Source: Fontibacterium universale (GTDB taxonomy: Bacteria; Pseudomonadota; Alphaproteobacteria; Pelagibacterales; Pelagibacteraceae). Taken from it: DNA of 29,169 nucleotides. Both the position numbers and the translations under genes were made by a program. Location of the stretch: assembly GCA_965236175.1 (NCBI GenBank), contig CBDEAT010000009.1, forward strand, positions 1 to 29,169, read 5' to 3'. Under the pieces are notes generated by a model that ran no database searches, was not told the DNA's origin, and saw nothing but the letters and a program-made list of their open reading frames with translations. Of this stretch, positions 1-8,790 are shown in pieces. Position 1 is the stretch's first letter. Every line of letters begins with the position of its first letter.

Positions 1-28
1 TATTAAGTGGGGAATTAAAAAATAATAA

Positions 29-379
29 ATGAATTGGATTATATTTAAATATCTGCTGACAGCAGGGATGGTCGTATTAATTTCTGAGATTGCAAAACGA
101 AGTGATCGTTTAGGAGGATTGATTGCAGCTTTGCCACTTGTTACAGTTTTAACTTTAAGTTGGTTATATATTGAAAATCAATCAAGTGAAAAAATTGCAA
201 ATCATGCTTACTATACTTTTTGGTATGTATTACCGACACTGCCAATGTTTTTAGTATTTCCTTATCTATTAAAGAAATATGGGTTTTGGATTACTTTGTC
301 TTTAAGTATGATTATTACTTTAGTCGTATTTTATATTTTTGCTAAAGCAATTAAATCTTTTGGGGTAGAGCTTTTATAA
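29..379 (+). CDS. DUF3147 family small membrane protein
   Basis: The 116-residue product is almost entirely hydrophobic, with about four membrane segments (residues ~5-22, 31-48, 66-82, 86-108). The stretches KYLLTAGMVVLISEIAKRSD and GGLIAALPLVTVLTLSWLYIE look like the DUF3147 family as I remember it. Members are inner-membrane proteins of unknown function. A GGGG-A run about 15 bases upstream may serve as ribosome binding site. The gene is convergent with the LuxR-type gene that ends at 412, with only about 32 bases between stops. Family call is from recognition of the sequence; no role is claimed. Confidence 0.8.
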   Translation: MNWIIFKYLLTAGMVVLISEIAKRSDRLGGLIAALPLVTVLTLSWLYIENQSSEKIANHAYYTFWYVLPTLPMFLVFPYLLKKYGFWITLSLSMIITLVVFYIFAKAIKSFGVELL

Positions 380-411
380 AAAAAAACTTATAGTTTTATA
401 CTTTCATATTT

Positions 412-1014
412 TTAACTCTGCAGTGCATATCTTAATAATTCAGAATTAAGTTTAAAATCTAATTTTATTTTTATATTAAATTTATGAACATTAACTGTTT
501 GTGGACTACAATTTAATTTTAATCCTATCTCATCAGAGTTATAACCATTTTTAATTAAATCTATAATTTTACTTTCTTTAATTGTTAGTATTGGATTTGA
601 GGCTGTGCTTTTTTTTAGTAATATTTGAGCAATTTCATTAGAAAATACAGCCTTATTTTCTGCAATATTGTTATAAGCCGTTAATAACTCCTGAGCGGTA
701 GCATTCTCATATAAATAAGCGCTCGCGCCATTATTTAAAAAATATTGGATATGGTTCGAATTTTTTGGGCCAATAATCAACAGCTTAATATTTTTAAATT
801 CATTATGAATAGCAAAGATTTTTTCTTTATCTAAAAATTCAAAATTTTCAAGGTGCAGTATAATAATTTGAGGGTTATGCTCAATAACTTTTTTTTTTAT
901 ATTTAGTCCTCGATTTAAAACTATATGAAAAAAAATTTTTTTATTTGGAAATAAATTTTTTATAAAATATGCAAAAAAATTTGAATGTGTAATAACTAAC
1001 GTCTTAATTTTCAT
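412..1014 (-). CDS. LuxR/NarL-type regulator with degenerate receiver domain
   Basis: The 200-residue protein has a CheY-like N-terminal domain (~1-120) and a C-terminal LuxR-type helix-turn-helix (~140-198, around LTIKESKIIDLIKNGYNSDE and CSPQTVNVHKFNIK). In a normal receiver the end of strand 3 carries the phosphorylated Asp; here PQIIILHLENF puts His54 there, so phosphorylation as in standard response regulators is unlikely. The gene lies 70 bases downstream of the pilus operon on the same strand, and no sensor kinase is in the window. I infer that it regulates the pili, by ligand, by partner or simply by dose. Family call is firm, target is inference. Confidence 0.85.
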   Translation of the reverse strand: MKIKTLVITHSNFFAYFIKNLFPNKKIFFHIVLNRGLNIKKKVIEHNPQIIILHLENFEFLDKEKIFAIHNEFKNIKLLIIGPKNSNHIQYFLNNGASAYLYENATAQELLTAYNNIAENKAVFSNEIAQILLKKSTASNPILTIKESKIIDLIKNGYNSDEIGLKLNCSPQTVNVHKFNIKIKLDFKLNSELLRYALQS

Positions 1015-1084
1015 GACTTTAAATTAATAATTTAGATGACACTAAACGTTATATTAAATCGAGCAGAATAGTATTGATTAATTT

Positions 1085-1540
1085 TTAATAAGTGAGTGTT
1101 ATTATGGGAGGATTGATAAGGGCTGTGTAGTTGCCTGAATAGGCGTTCTGTTGGATGATCATTCGTCCATAGACCGGGAGCGTATCACCACCATTGCCAT
1201 TAATGTTCTTTATGAGACCATTAATGACTTTATTTTGACCCCAGATAGAAGCGTAATTAGCACTAGTATAAAGTTGATAGAATAATGTCCCACCTTTACC
1301 ATTGCTCATGCTAAGATTTTTATCAGGATTAGTTAGCGTCAAAGAATAAATAATATCACCAGTCATTCCTGAGCAAACAATTGTTATATTACCAGTACTT
1401 TCTTGAATAGTTTTTTTTGTATCCATAGTGCCAAAGGCGATTGCAGCTTTAGAAATAGAACAGGTAGCAGCATGTGCGGATGCAAAATTAATACAATAAC
1501 AAACAAATATATAAATTATTAAATTTATTAATTTAAACAT
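1085..1540 (-). CDS. spore coat U domain protein, likely pilus tip or minor subunit
   Basis: 151 residues: a signal peptide (~1-24, ending near ASAHA) followed by one SCPU domain. Typical marks are the early Cys (ATCSISKAAIAFG), the second Cys (TIVCSG), the middle YQLYTSANYASIWG block and the C-terminal ITLTY strand, which in chaperone-usher subunits is the edge completed by the chaperone or the next subunit. It starts inside the 3' end of the usher gene (13-base overlap), so the two are translationally linked. In archaic/sigma chaperone-usher systems a subunit placed after the usher is often the tip protein; here the usual separate two-domain tip gene is absent, so the tip role is inference. 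Confidence 0.82.
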   Translation of the reverse strand: MFKLINLIIYIFVCYCINFASAHAATCSISKAAIAFGTMDTKKTIQESTGNITIVCSGMTGDIIYSLTLTNPDKNLSMSNGKGGTLFYQLYTSANYASIWGQNKVINGLIKNINGNGGDTLPVYGRMIIQQNAYSGNYTALINPPIITLTY

Positions 1541-4009
1541 TTTACAGGACCTATATTTTTTTCGTTTGTTTGTTTTAAATCAATACTCAAATCAAATTCA
1601 CATTTATTAGAATCCCAAACAGCAATTATATGATTAGTTGCTGATAAATTTTTAATATAAACTTCGCCTCGCTTACCGACTACAAATTTTTCTTTTTTAT
1701 CAGCAATTATTACCTCAGCGCCGATCGGCACTAATGTGCCGTCTTTTAGTTCCAATGTAATTAATGCATTGATCGATCTAGTGACAGGAAAATCTACGAA
1801 TAAACCACTTCTAGCATAGGGTACTAATTGCATTTCTGCAGCTGTAAATTCAATATCTAACGGCAACTCTTCTTCTTTAATTTCAATTTTAGCTTTGTCA
1901 TAAGGACGCAAACGAATAACAGCTTCGCCCTTACTATTAGTTAAAGCGACAACTTGATTTTGGTTATAAATTTGTACATCTTTTAAATCACCAACTTTTA
2001 CAACTGCAAAACTATCGCCACCAATATTTCTGCTAAAAAAATTCTTTCCTTCTAACCATCCCAATGAACCATTCACTCCAAGGCGTGTAGCATTAAAATT
2101 GCTGGTTTCTTGCAAATCCAAACTATACTGACTAGCGTTTGTGTTTAAGGTTATATTTGCTTGGTTATTATTCTTTAAATCTTCGTTTTGTATACTCCAG
2201 CCAAAACCAGGACCTGAAGGGGCTTGCTGAGTAAGTCTATATGTGTTGATAGTATCACTGCCAGCGGTAGCCGAACTGTTTGCTGAGGCAAAATATTTAT
2301 TATCTTCACCTAGAGGCACGCTTAAGCTAAGTCCACTGCTCCAATCTTGACTCTTATCCATTCTTTTATTTGCATATAAAGAAAGATTTAATCCATAAGG
2401 TAGCTTGACTCCTGAGCTTAACGTAGTGGAGCTGAATCTATCCATATTCCAATTGGATTGGCTTAAATAATTTATAGATAGAGAAGTATACGTATAAATT
2501 GGAAAACCAAACCCTGCAGTTAAGGTTTCTTTAGATCTAGATTCGTTGCTTTGAGCTGCAAATGCCCTGTAGTTATTGTAGTAATATTTTCTCTCAATAT
2601 GACTGCTAAATTTATTATTAATGTGTTCTAAGGCAAGATTATACTGACTGCCAGTGCCATGATCATGATCATTTGATGTTGCAACTCCAGTACGGATCAA
2701 GGCAAAATTTCCAATTGAACTACTAATATCTGCTCCAAGGGCTTGCCTTTGTTGTTGAACTTCAAGGCGACCTCGGGTTGTTAATGAATTGGTTATGCCC
2801 TGCAAGTAAGTACCTGAACCGAATAAACCCTGATAACTATTACTTTTGCTACCATAATCTTGTCTCAAAAAACCACTCTCTAAAGAAAAGTCTGTTTCAT
2901 TTTCTGCTACTAGTTTTTGAGATTGATAAAAATTTTGTGAAATAACTCTTTCATTACCCAAAAGATCTTTGACTAATAAATTAACCTCCCCTGCACCAGA
3001 GGGGATAGGTAAATTAGTAAAATTAAAAGCCCCAGGTGTAATCTTTTCTGAATAGTATTTTTGGTTATTAATATAAACATCAACAACAGAAGGAAGTGCA
3101 GCAGATCCTGATAAAATATTACTAGGAGTATAAATATAACCAGGCTGTGTTTCAAAATTTCTTGCCCATTTAATACCAGTATACCGTGCCGGCCTACTCC
3201 AATCACCCGAACTACTGATAGTGTCACCAACGGTGAGAGTTTGCATAGAGCTTGGAAAATCTTTTTGAAAGAAAGTATCTGTTCTTATAACATCTTGTTC
3301 AGTTTGATTTTTTTTTGCTATTAACGAATTAGAAAGCGAACCTATTTTATTAAATCCATTTAAATCAAATACCCCACCATAAAAATTACTGGAATTAGAA
3401 CTTGTAGTTCCTGAAATATTATAATTGGCATAAGCTCCTGAAGAACTTGGGGTCACAGAATGAGTTAATGATTTTTTTTTACTAAATGTGCTTAATTCAA
3501 AAGCATCTACAGGAGCTAAAATATCAAAAGTAAATTTTTCTGGGTCATAGTTAAAACTAAATCCAAGTTTAGCATCTAATAAATAGCCATCAGAACAATC
3601 AGACATTTTTATCTTTTGCCCCTTAGGAATTAGATTTAATTCCTTCCATACTTGTTCTGATAAAATAAAATTTCCATTAGTTAAACGTTCAATTCGACTA
3701 ACTTCATTAATTACTTGCGAATTAATTAAAATATCTACCAGCAATATTTCGCTTCCATTAGCACAATTATTAAGTAGAAGTTTTGTCATTTCTTTATCAA
3801 TAATTGGATCTTGTTTTATCTTAACTTCTAAAATAGGCAGATCTTCTTTTGCTATTATTTTTTCTTCTATTATTACTAAGGGCTCGTTGATTTTACTTTC
3901 TATAAATTTTAATTTTGCTTTTTCGACAAAAAAAGAGATCGCAAAACTAGCAATAACAATTACAAATATATTTATTAAGTAATAAAAAAATTTCAGAATA
4001 TCTTTCCAT
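1528..4009 (-). CDS. fimbrial outer-membrane usher (CsuD/FimD-like), N-terminus out of frame
   Basis: Ushers form the outer-membrane pore that takes subunit-chaperone complexes and assembles the pilus. The sequence shows an N-terminal periplasmic domain, a long beta-barrel region rich in alternating aromatic strands, a mid-barrel plug segment (PSVVDVYINNQKYYSEKI), and C-terminal beta-sandwich domains (VALTNSKGEAVIRLRPYDK). The first ATG in the main frame is at 3789, but that frame is open back to 4015 and encodes a hydrophobic signal-like stretch with no good start codon. Removing one T from a run of seven near 3986-3992 joins it to an ATG at 4009, 18 bases after the chaperone stop, giving about 826 residues, normal for ushers. 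So I place the start there; a rare start codon near 3997 is the alternative. Confidence 0.83.
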
Positions 4010-4027
4010 TCACTTCATTCAGAGCTA

Positions 4028-4729
4028 TTAATTTTTTAAAGACAAAGAGATAGTGCCGAAGGAAGTTTCAACATCAATTGCTTTGTTACTATTGTTAGTT
4101 GTAGGAGTTATAAATATAAATTCCTGAAAGCTTTTTGCTAAAATAGTTCCAAATATATTCAGATTTTGGGTTTGATTATCTACACCTAAGTATAAAATAT
4201 TTTTTAAGGTTACATGTTTTTCACCATCATTATTAATTCGCAAACAAGTAAATTTAGGATCTATTGATTTGCATAAATTAATCTTACCAAGATCCTTAGA
4301 CGCAGATTTAATAGATGAATAAAATACTGGTAAATCTTGATTAAATTTAAAAGATACTTCTCCTGATTTTTGTTTAGGCAGATCTGCTGTGATGTCTTCT
4401 AGAATTAATCGGTATGACTTTTCAGTTGTTGCGGTATCTATTTGACGGATTGTTATCCTAAAGTTTTGTTTTTTGCCTGCCAAAATTTTTGTAATAGCTG
4501 GCGAAACTATTAATTCGTTAGTTTCTTTATAAGTATTTTTGCCATCAACTTGTGACCATACTAGAGTTTTGACTTGCAAATTAATATCTTGCGCAGAGTC
4601 ATTGGTATAACTAACAGTTATTACTTTCGAGCCTGGGCTTAATAAAATAGTAGTTGGTGTAATTGTGATAGCATTTGAATTAGTAATTGAAATTATGAAA
4701 TATAAAAATATTAAAGAAAAAAATTTCAT
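4028..4729 (-). CDS. PapD-like periplasmic pilus chaperone
   Basis: 233 residues with a signal peptide (~1-20). Two immunoglobulin-like domains are expected; the first has the family's hydrophobic alternating strand and the YRLILEDI segment (~104-111), and the conserved strand order TPTTILLSPGSKVITVSYTN seen in SCPU-type (archaic) chaperones. It would bind subunits by donating a strand and hand them to the usher. The gene sits between the pilin (4780-5283) and the usher, all on the minus strand with gaps under 60 bases, so co-transcription is very likely. Confidence 0.88.
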   Translation of the reverse strand: MKFFSLIFLYFIISITNSNAITITPTTILLSPGSKVITVSYTNDSAQDINLQVKTLVWSQVDGKNTYKETNELIVSPAITKILAGKKQNFRITIRQIDTATTEKSYRLILEDITADLPKQKSGEVSFKFNQDLPVFYSSIKSASKDLGKINLCKSIDPKFTCLRINNDGEKHVTLKNILYLGVDNQTQNLNIFGTILAKSFQEFIFITPTTNNSNKAIDVETSFGTISLSLKN

Positions 4730-4779
4730 TTATTTAAAGTTCAATTCATAATGCAAGAACTAATCGGTAAAATTATTAA

Positions 4780-5283
4780 TTAGTAAGTTATAGTTAAAGT
4801 TACCGAGCCTCCATAAATACCAGCTGTTTTTCCATTAGCAGAAGCTGCTGTACCCGTTAAAGCAGTAGTTTGTGCTTGACCACTACCATTACCGGTTCCT
4901 GTTAGTTTTCCATTAGCAGCGTTAGCAAGTGTAAATTCTGCTGAACCTGAAGTTAATGTAATCGGAAATAAAATGGTACCACCCGCACCACCAGCTGTCC
5001 CAGAACTACCACCTAAATATAAGTTATTAGTATCTGCGGCATTTGTAATAGTCCATACAGTTCCATTGCTGCAAGTTGGAGTTACAGTTGAAGTTGCCGT
5101 ACTTGTTCCTGATTGGTTTAGGGTACCAAATACCATATTAGAAGCTGCTACGGTACATGTTCCTGTAACAGTTCCAGAGGCAGTAATTGTTGCAGAGCTT
5201 GTGTCAGCAAATATATTATTTGTAGAAGAAAAAAATAATATAGAACCAACAAGTAATAATTTTTTTACTTTATTTTTTTTCAT
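4780..5283 (-). CDS. spore coat U domain pilin, likely major subunit
   Basis: 167 residues: signal peptide (~1-26, ends near IFA), then an SCPU/CsuA-B-like domain with two Cys (GTCTVAAS and PTCSNG) likely forming the family disulfide and the C-terminal YGGSVTLTITY strand. The mature part is very poor in charged residues and rich in Thr, Ser, Ala, Gly and Asn, typical of an abundant surface pilin. It is the first gene of the pilus operon, directly behind a good -10 box, matching expression of the most abundant subunit. An antisense open frame over it is a by-product of its composition. Confidence 0.88.
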   Translation of the reverse strand: MKKNKVKKLLLVGSILFFSSTNNIFADTSSATITASGTVTGTCTVAASNMVFGTLNQSGTSTATSTVTPTCSNGTVWTITNAADTNNLYLGGSSGTAGGAGGTILFPITLTSGSAEFTLANAANGKLTGTGNGSGQAQTTALTGTAASANGKTAGIYGGSVTLTITY

Positions 5284-5322
5284 TTTGTTTAGGTTGTTAA
5301 TTTAATAAAGGTAAAATAAAGC

Positions 5323-5328
5323 ATTATA
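5323..5328 (-). promoter_or_regulatory. -10 box candidate for the pilus operon
   Basis: On the minus strand the bases read TATAAT, a perfect sigma-70-type -10 box, about 40 bases before the pilin start codon at 5283. I do not see a convincing -35 box at 16-18 bases further upstream, so activation by a regulator (for instance the LuxR-type protein) is possible. Confidence 0.4.
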
Positions 5329-5380
5329 ATTTGTGAGTGAATAAATAGAATAAAATATTTAATAAATATTTTATTTAGCC

Positions 5381-5405
5381 TTAACTAAAGAAATTATTTA
5401 GTTAA
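5381..5405. terminator. inverted repeat between aquaporin end and pilus promoter
   Basis: A perfect 9-base inverted repeat (TTAACTAAA / TTTAGTTAA, 7-base loop) lies 15 bases past the aquaporin stop on the minus strand. A second AT-only palindrome lies at about 5352-5372. Neither is followed by a clear T-run, so termination of the ars transcript is plausible but unproven; binding by a regulator of the pilus promoter is the alternative. Confidence 0.3.
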
Positions 5406-5419
5406 TTGCAATTTTAAGG

Positions 5420-6070
5420 TTATTTTTTTGATTTCGATTTTGTAATTATAATAAAAATAAAAGCTGCTATAAATTGTGCAATAATAAACGGCATTACATC
5501 AGCACTTTGAATACCAACGAAAGTATCTGTTAAACTTCTTGCAATTGTTACTGCTGGATTTGCAAAAAACGTTGAAGAAGTAAACCAATATCCTGCTGTC
5601 ACCGTTAACGCGACCAACATTGGAATTTGTTTTTTATCATTCTTAATCCCAAAATAAATAACGCTAAGTAAAATTAAAGTTGAGATAAATTCACTAAAAT
5701 AATAATTAACCCCAGATCTTGGATTTGTAGATTCCTGTAATAGAGGTAGTGCAAAAATAAAATGACAAAGAATTACTCCAAAAATTGCACCTAAAAATTG
5801 GCAGATAAAATATATAATTAGTTCGCTTGTTTTTAATTTTTTATTAGCCCAGTCTACTAAACTCACAACCGGATTAAAATGAGCTCCTGAAATTGGCATT
5901 AACGAAGAAATTAAAACATAAAGAGCAGCGCCCGTTGCAATACTGTTGCCAAGTAAAGCAACTGCATTATTATCCCTTGCAAGTACATCGCCCATAATTC
6001 CAGAACCAGTAACCACTGCTAGTAATAAGGCGGTACCAATAAATTCAGCTAAATATTTTTTCTTATTCAT
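5420..6070 (-). CDS. MIP-family channel (aquaglyceroporin), arsenic-linked
   Basis: 216 residues with six membrane segments and the two channel half-helices: SGAHFNPVV (NPV at 66-68, in place of the first NPA) and FFANPAVTIAR (NPA at 171-173, selectivity-filter Arg178). Its start codon lies inside the 3' end of the arsenate reductase gene (8-base overlap). In Sinorhizobium meliloti a similar pair, AqpS and ArsC, detoxifies arsenate: ArsC makes arsenite, which leaves by diffusion through the channel instead of by a pump. The same role is inferred here from the fused layout. Substrate cannot be read from sequence alone; glycerol or other small solutes remain possible. Confidence 0.87.
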   Translation of the reverse strand: MNKKKYLAEFIGTALLLAVVTGSGIMGDVLARDNNAVALLGNSIATGAALYVLISSLMPISGAHFNPVVSLVDWANKKLKTSELIIYFICQFLGAIFGVILCHFIFALPLLQESTNPRSGVNYYFSEFISTLILLSVIYFGIKNDKKQIPMLVALTVTAGYWFTSSTFFANPAVTIARSLTDTFVGIQSADVMPFIIAQFIAAFIFIIITKSKSKK

Positions 6071-6548
6071 TGTTATAAATTTCCCTAAGTTTAAATTTTA
6101 AATTAACCGTGTCCATTGTTTCAACAGGCAGTCTTATAAGTTTTTCAATTTTAGGCTTTAAAGTTTTAATTAATTCATCAAATGCTTTACGTTTTTCAAG
6201 TTTATCACCACCTGCAGCTGATGGGTCTTTAAATCCCCAGTGAACTTGTAAGGGATGACCTGGCCAAATAGGGCACATCTCTTTTGCTGCGCTATCGCAA
6301 ACCGTAATCACAATATGCATTTTTGGAGCATTGGGTTTTGCAAACTCATCCCAACTTTTAGAGTAAAGTTTTTTAATATCGTATCTTAATTCTTGAGCAA
6401 TTTCTTTTGCGATAGGATTTACATCTGTTTTTGGAGAAGAGCCTGCACTAAATCCAGTAAACTTACCTTTGCTTAAAGTGTTTAATAATACTTCAGCAAC
6501 GACTGATCTTGCGGAATTATGAGTGCAGAGAAATAAAACGTTAATCAT
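6063..6548 (-). CDS. arsC: arsenate reductase, low-molecular-weight phosphatase family
   Basis: 161 residues with the phosphatase-like loop CTHNSARS at 8-15 (nucleophile Cys8, Arg14), a pair of further Cys (Cys84, Cys92 in TVCDSAAKEMCP) and the acid in KDPSAAGG (Asp108). The three-Cys pattern is that of arsenate reductases rather than protein tyrosine phosphatases. It reduces arsenate to arsenite in the cytoplasm using a thiol relay (thioredoxin or glutaredoxin). First gene of a two-gene operon with the aquaporin. No ArsR-type repressor gene is in the window, so its control is unknown. Confidence 0.9.
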   Translation of the reverse strand: MINVLFLCTHNSARSVVAEVLLNTLSKGKFTGFSAGSSPKTDVNPIAKEIAQELRYDIKKLYSKSWDEFAKPNAPKMHIVITVCDSAAKEMCPIWPGHPLQVHWGFKDPSAAGGDKLEKRKAFDELIKTLKPKIEKLIRLPVETMDTVNLKFKLREIYNNE

Positions 6549-6583
6549 TTAATCAATTATTATCAAAAAATTATTACAAATAT

Positions 6584-6589
6584 ATTATA
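6584..6589 (-). promoter_or_regulatory. -10 box candidate for arsC
   Basis: TATAAT on the minus strand, about 36 bases before the arsC start. The surrounding 80 bases are nearly all A/T, so chance matches are common and no clear -35 or ArsR-type dyad is seen. Confidence 0.25.
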
Positions 6590-6634
6590 TAAATCAATTT
6601 AAATTAAAGATTCTAAGTAGTATAAGTTTTGTGC

Positions 6635-7009
6635 ATGGAGCACTTATTAGACAATATTACATTTCTACAAGATAAAGTTTTACTTCGTGGATATGTATTT
6701 GGTGTCATTCATGCAGGTTTAATTGTCATTGGTTATTACACAGGCTGGAGTATTAACCGTCTTCTTAAAATAGCATCTAATGGGTATATCGCTGGAATTT
6801 TTGGTGCAATTTTTGCACACGTGATTGCAGATTTAGTTGCATCTTTAGTTGATCCAGATATTCGCCCTGCAACACTTGGAATTTTTCTAGGCGGCTTAAC
6901 TCCACTTGTGCTTATTCCAATTCTTGAAAAATATGTGGTTAAATCTAAACATCACATTGTGGTTGGCGATCATGATGATGTGAAAAAAGATTTAGATCAC
7001 CATCATTAA
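6635..7009 (+). CDS. membrane protein with His-rich tail, unidentified
   Basis: 124 residues from the ATG at 6635; an in-frame TTG six bases earlier is a less likely start. Three membrane segments are seen (~17-35, 45-65, 76-92), followed by a soluble tail ending in HHIVVGDHDDVKKDLDHHH. The tail has seven His and several Asp, so metal binding is a reasonable guess. I do not recognise the family with confidence. It is divergent from arsC (86 bases between starts), so the two may share control, but that is inference. Confidence 0.65.
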   Translation: MEHLLDNITFLQDKVLLRGYVFGVIHAGLIVIGYYTGWSINRLLKIASNGYIAGIFGAIFAHVIADLVASLVDPDIRPATLGIFLGGLTPLVLIPILEKYVVKSKHHIVVGDHDDVKKDLDHHH

Positions 7010-7010
7010 T

Positions 7011-7805
7011 TTACTTTAATAATTCATTCAGCGCTTCTTCGATAACATAGATCTCATTTGCTTTGTTGTGATCTACATTTGGAAGACTCTTGTACTGAGC
7101 ATAAATATTAAGATCTGTTAGAGATTTAACGTAATCTCTTGCGAGCACACCTTGAGTATTAGTGTCGCTAGCACCTGTAATAGCAAACACTTTTGTTGTT
7201 TTTGGAATATTTTTAATAAAATCGCTAGGAGATAATGAATTATAAGATCCAGATCTACCTTGCATAAATCGCCACTGCGAAATATTACAAGGACAGGCAA
7301 GTAATATTGCACCCTCAGCAATACCAGGAGTGCGCCCAATCATTACGCCACTTGTTGCAGCCCCACCTGAATGTCCAATAAGAATAGTTTTAGTTGGTTT
7401 GTAATGATTTTTAAGAGATTGAACTGCAGCAGTCATTTCATCTAAGTTTGTTACCGTATAACAATCACGTCTTCCACAATCGTTTCCTGTTGATTTATTG
7501 CCAGCCTTATCAAAATATCCAGGACGTAAAATTGCAACTTTAACAGTTCCGTTTGGAACAGGAGTTCCTTGAGCATTATTTATCATTCCAGAAACAGGAC
7601 CGTTATCACTTTGATCACCATGGATAAAAATTACTAAATTTTTTATTTTAGTTTCAGAATTTTTTACAAAAGTATGAATAACTAGGCATTCATCCTTTCC
7701 AGTAACACGCGTTATTTTATCATTTAAACATTCAGCTGATTTTGCAGAAGAGGTAAAAAGAAACAGGGAAAAAACAATTAATTTTAGTAAATGTTTATTT
7801 AACAT
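7011..7805 (-). CDS. secreted alpha/beta hydrolase
   Basis: 264 residues with a signal peptide (~1-23, AKSA). The fold is recognisable from LVIFIHGDQSD (oxyanion region, His62-Gly63), the nucleophile elbow GHSGG (Ser146), a likely acid in TGASDTN (Asp214) and the catalytic His in PNVDHNKA (His246). Four Cys in the mature part (for instance CGRRDC and CPC) fit a disulfide-bearing periplasmic enzyme. Substrate unknown; an esterase or dienelactone-hydrolase-like activity is plausible. Its start overlaps the end of the upstream carboxypeptidase gene by 11 bases, pointing to a two-gene envelope operon. Confidence 0.8.
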   Translation of the reverse strand: MLNKHLLKLIVFSLFLFTSSAKSAECLNDKITRVTGKDECLVIHTFVKNSETKIKNLVIFIHGDQSDNGPVSGMINNAQGTPVPNGTVKVAILRPGYFDKAGNKSTGNDCGRRDCYTVTNLDEMTAAVQSLKNHYKPTKTILIGHSGGAATSGVMIGRTPGIAEGAILLACPCNISQWRFMQGRSGSYNSLSPSDFIKNIPKTTKVFAITGASDTNTQGVLARDYVKSLTDLNIYAQYKSLPNVDHNKANEIYVIEEALNELLK

Positions 7806-8526
7806 TTTTAACTAAATATCGAACTTCTGGAATTCTGGTATGTGTGCTTTTGCTGCCTAAAATAATCACTGCACGTTTGCCTTTATCCGTTTCCATCAAT
7901 AGTGCGATACAACCACCCGCAGCTCGAATGTAACCTGTTTTGCTAACTAAAAACTTTTGGTGTTTACCAACTAGTGGGTTGGTGTTTTTAAAAGATAGAT
8001 AAGTATTTTTTAATTTAATTTTCATTAAAGAAGTTTGTGAGGATTTAACAATGAGAGGGTAATGCTGCGCCGCAAGAACCAATTTAACCAAACTTTTTGA
8101 AGTACTGACGTTGTCATCATTAATTCCAGAACCATCCACAAATGATGTATCTTTCATTCCAAGATTTCTAGCTTTTGCATTCATGGCATCAACGCAAGCT
8201 TCAGTTCCGCCTGGATAATTTTCACATAACAAATCTGCTGAATGATTATTAGATTTTATAAGAGCGAGTTGTAAATGTTGTCGTCTTGTAAATTTTTCAA
8301 TTCTTTCATTTAAATCTTGGTTTGCATCAAGGACGACCATTGCGGTCATTAATTTTGTAATACTTGCAATACTGTGAAGATCATCGTGATTAACACTTTT
8401 TATAATTTTACCGTTTCCATCTGCAACCAACCAACTCGTTGCAGTAACGGTTTGTCTTTTTTTAGCATCAGCAACTGATGCAAAAATAAATAAACACGTG
8501 GTAACAAGTATAAAAAATTTTTTCAT
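7795..8526 (-). CDS. D-alanyl-D-alanine carboxypeptidase/endopeptidase, PBP7-like
   Basis: 243 residues: signal peptide (~1-21), then a compact serine penicillin-binding domain with all three motifs: SITK (Ser55-Lys58), SNN (92-94) and KTG (197-199). The short length and lack of a C-terminal domain resemble PbpG (PBP7/8)-type peptidoglycan endopeptidases, which trim cross-links in the periplasm. The segment between SxxK and SxN is shorter than in the relatives I know (DLNERIEKFTRRQHLQLAL is compressed), so a small deletion may have removed a loop. Followed immediately by the overlapping hydrolase gene. Confidence 0.88.
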   Translation of the reverse strand: MKKFFILVTTCLFIFASVADAKKRQTVTATSWLVADGNGKIIKSVNHDDLHSIASITKLMTAMVVLDANQDLNERIEKFTRRQHLQLALIKSNNHSADLLCENYPGGTEACVDAMNAKARNLGMKDTSFVDGSGINDDNVSTSKSLVKLVLAAQHYPLIVKSSQTSLMKIKLKNTYLSFKNTNPLVGKHQKFLVSKTGYIRAAGGCIALLMETDKGKRAVIILGSKSTHTRIPEVRYLVKNVK

Positions 8527-8734
8527 TATTATTGGTAGTAATTAAAAATATTAGATTTCCTTATTATGATTTGCGACACTTTAAATCATTTTTAAGTATT
8601 TTTTTATTTTTTTAGCATCAAGTAATGAGAAAAACGAAGATTACATTATAAATCACAATGTATTACTGATTAAAATTCGAATTAAAAAATCTCAAATTTG
8701 TCTTCTAAGTTTCTTTAGTGACTATTATAAATTT

Positions 8735-8764
8735 AAAAAAATGCATAAAATTTATGCATTTTTT
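8735..8764. terminator. palindrome with A-run and T-run
   Basis: ATGCATAAA and TTTATGCAT face each other with a single base between, extended by a run of A on the left and T on the right, then a long T-rich stretch to about 8788. It has the shape of a low-GC intrinsic terminator readable from the plus strand, although no plus-strand gene precedes it. That leaves a small RNA ending here, or a protein-binding dyad. Confidence 0.35.
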
Positions 8765-8790
8765 ATTATTTTGTTTTTTTTCTTTTATTA

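Noticed and set aside
2973..3230. Minus-strand 85-codon frame inside the usher
   Set aside because: Shifted shadow of the usher reading frame, Leu/Ile-rich by chance.
4973..5305. Long plus-strand frame opposite the pilin gene
   Set aside because: Val/Pro-rich translation that mirrors the Thr/Gly/Ala-rich pilin on the other strand; no signal, motif or ribosome site.
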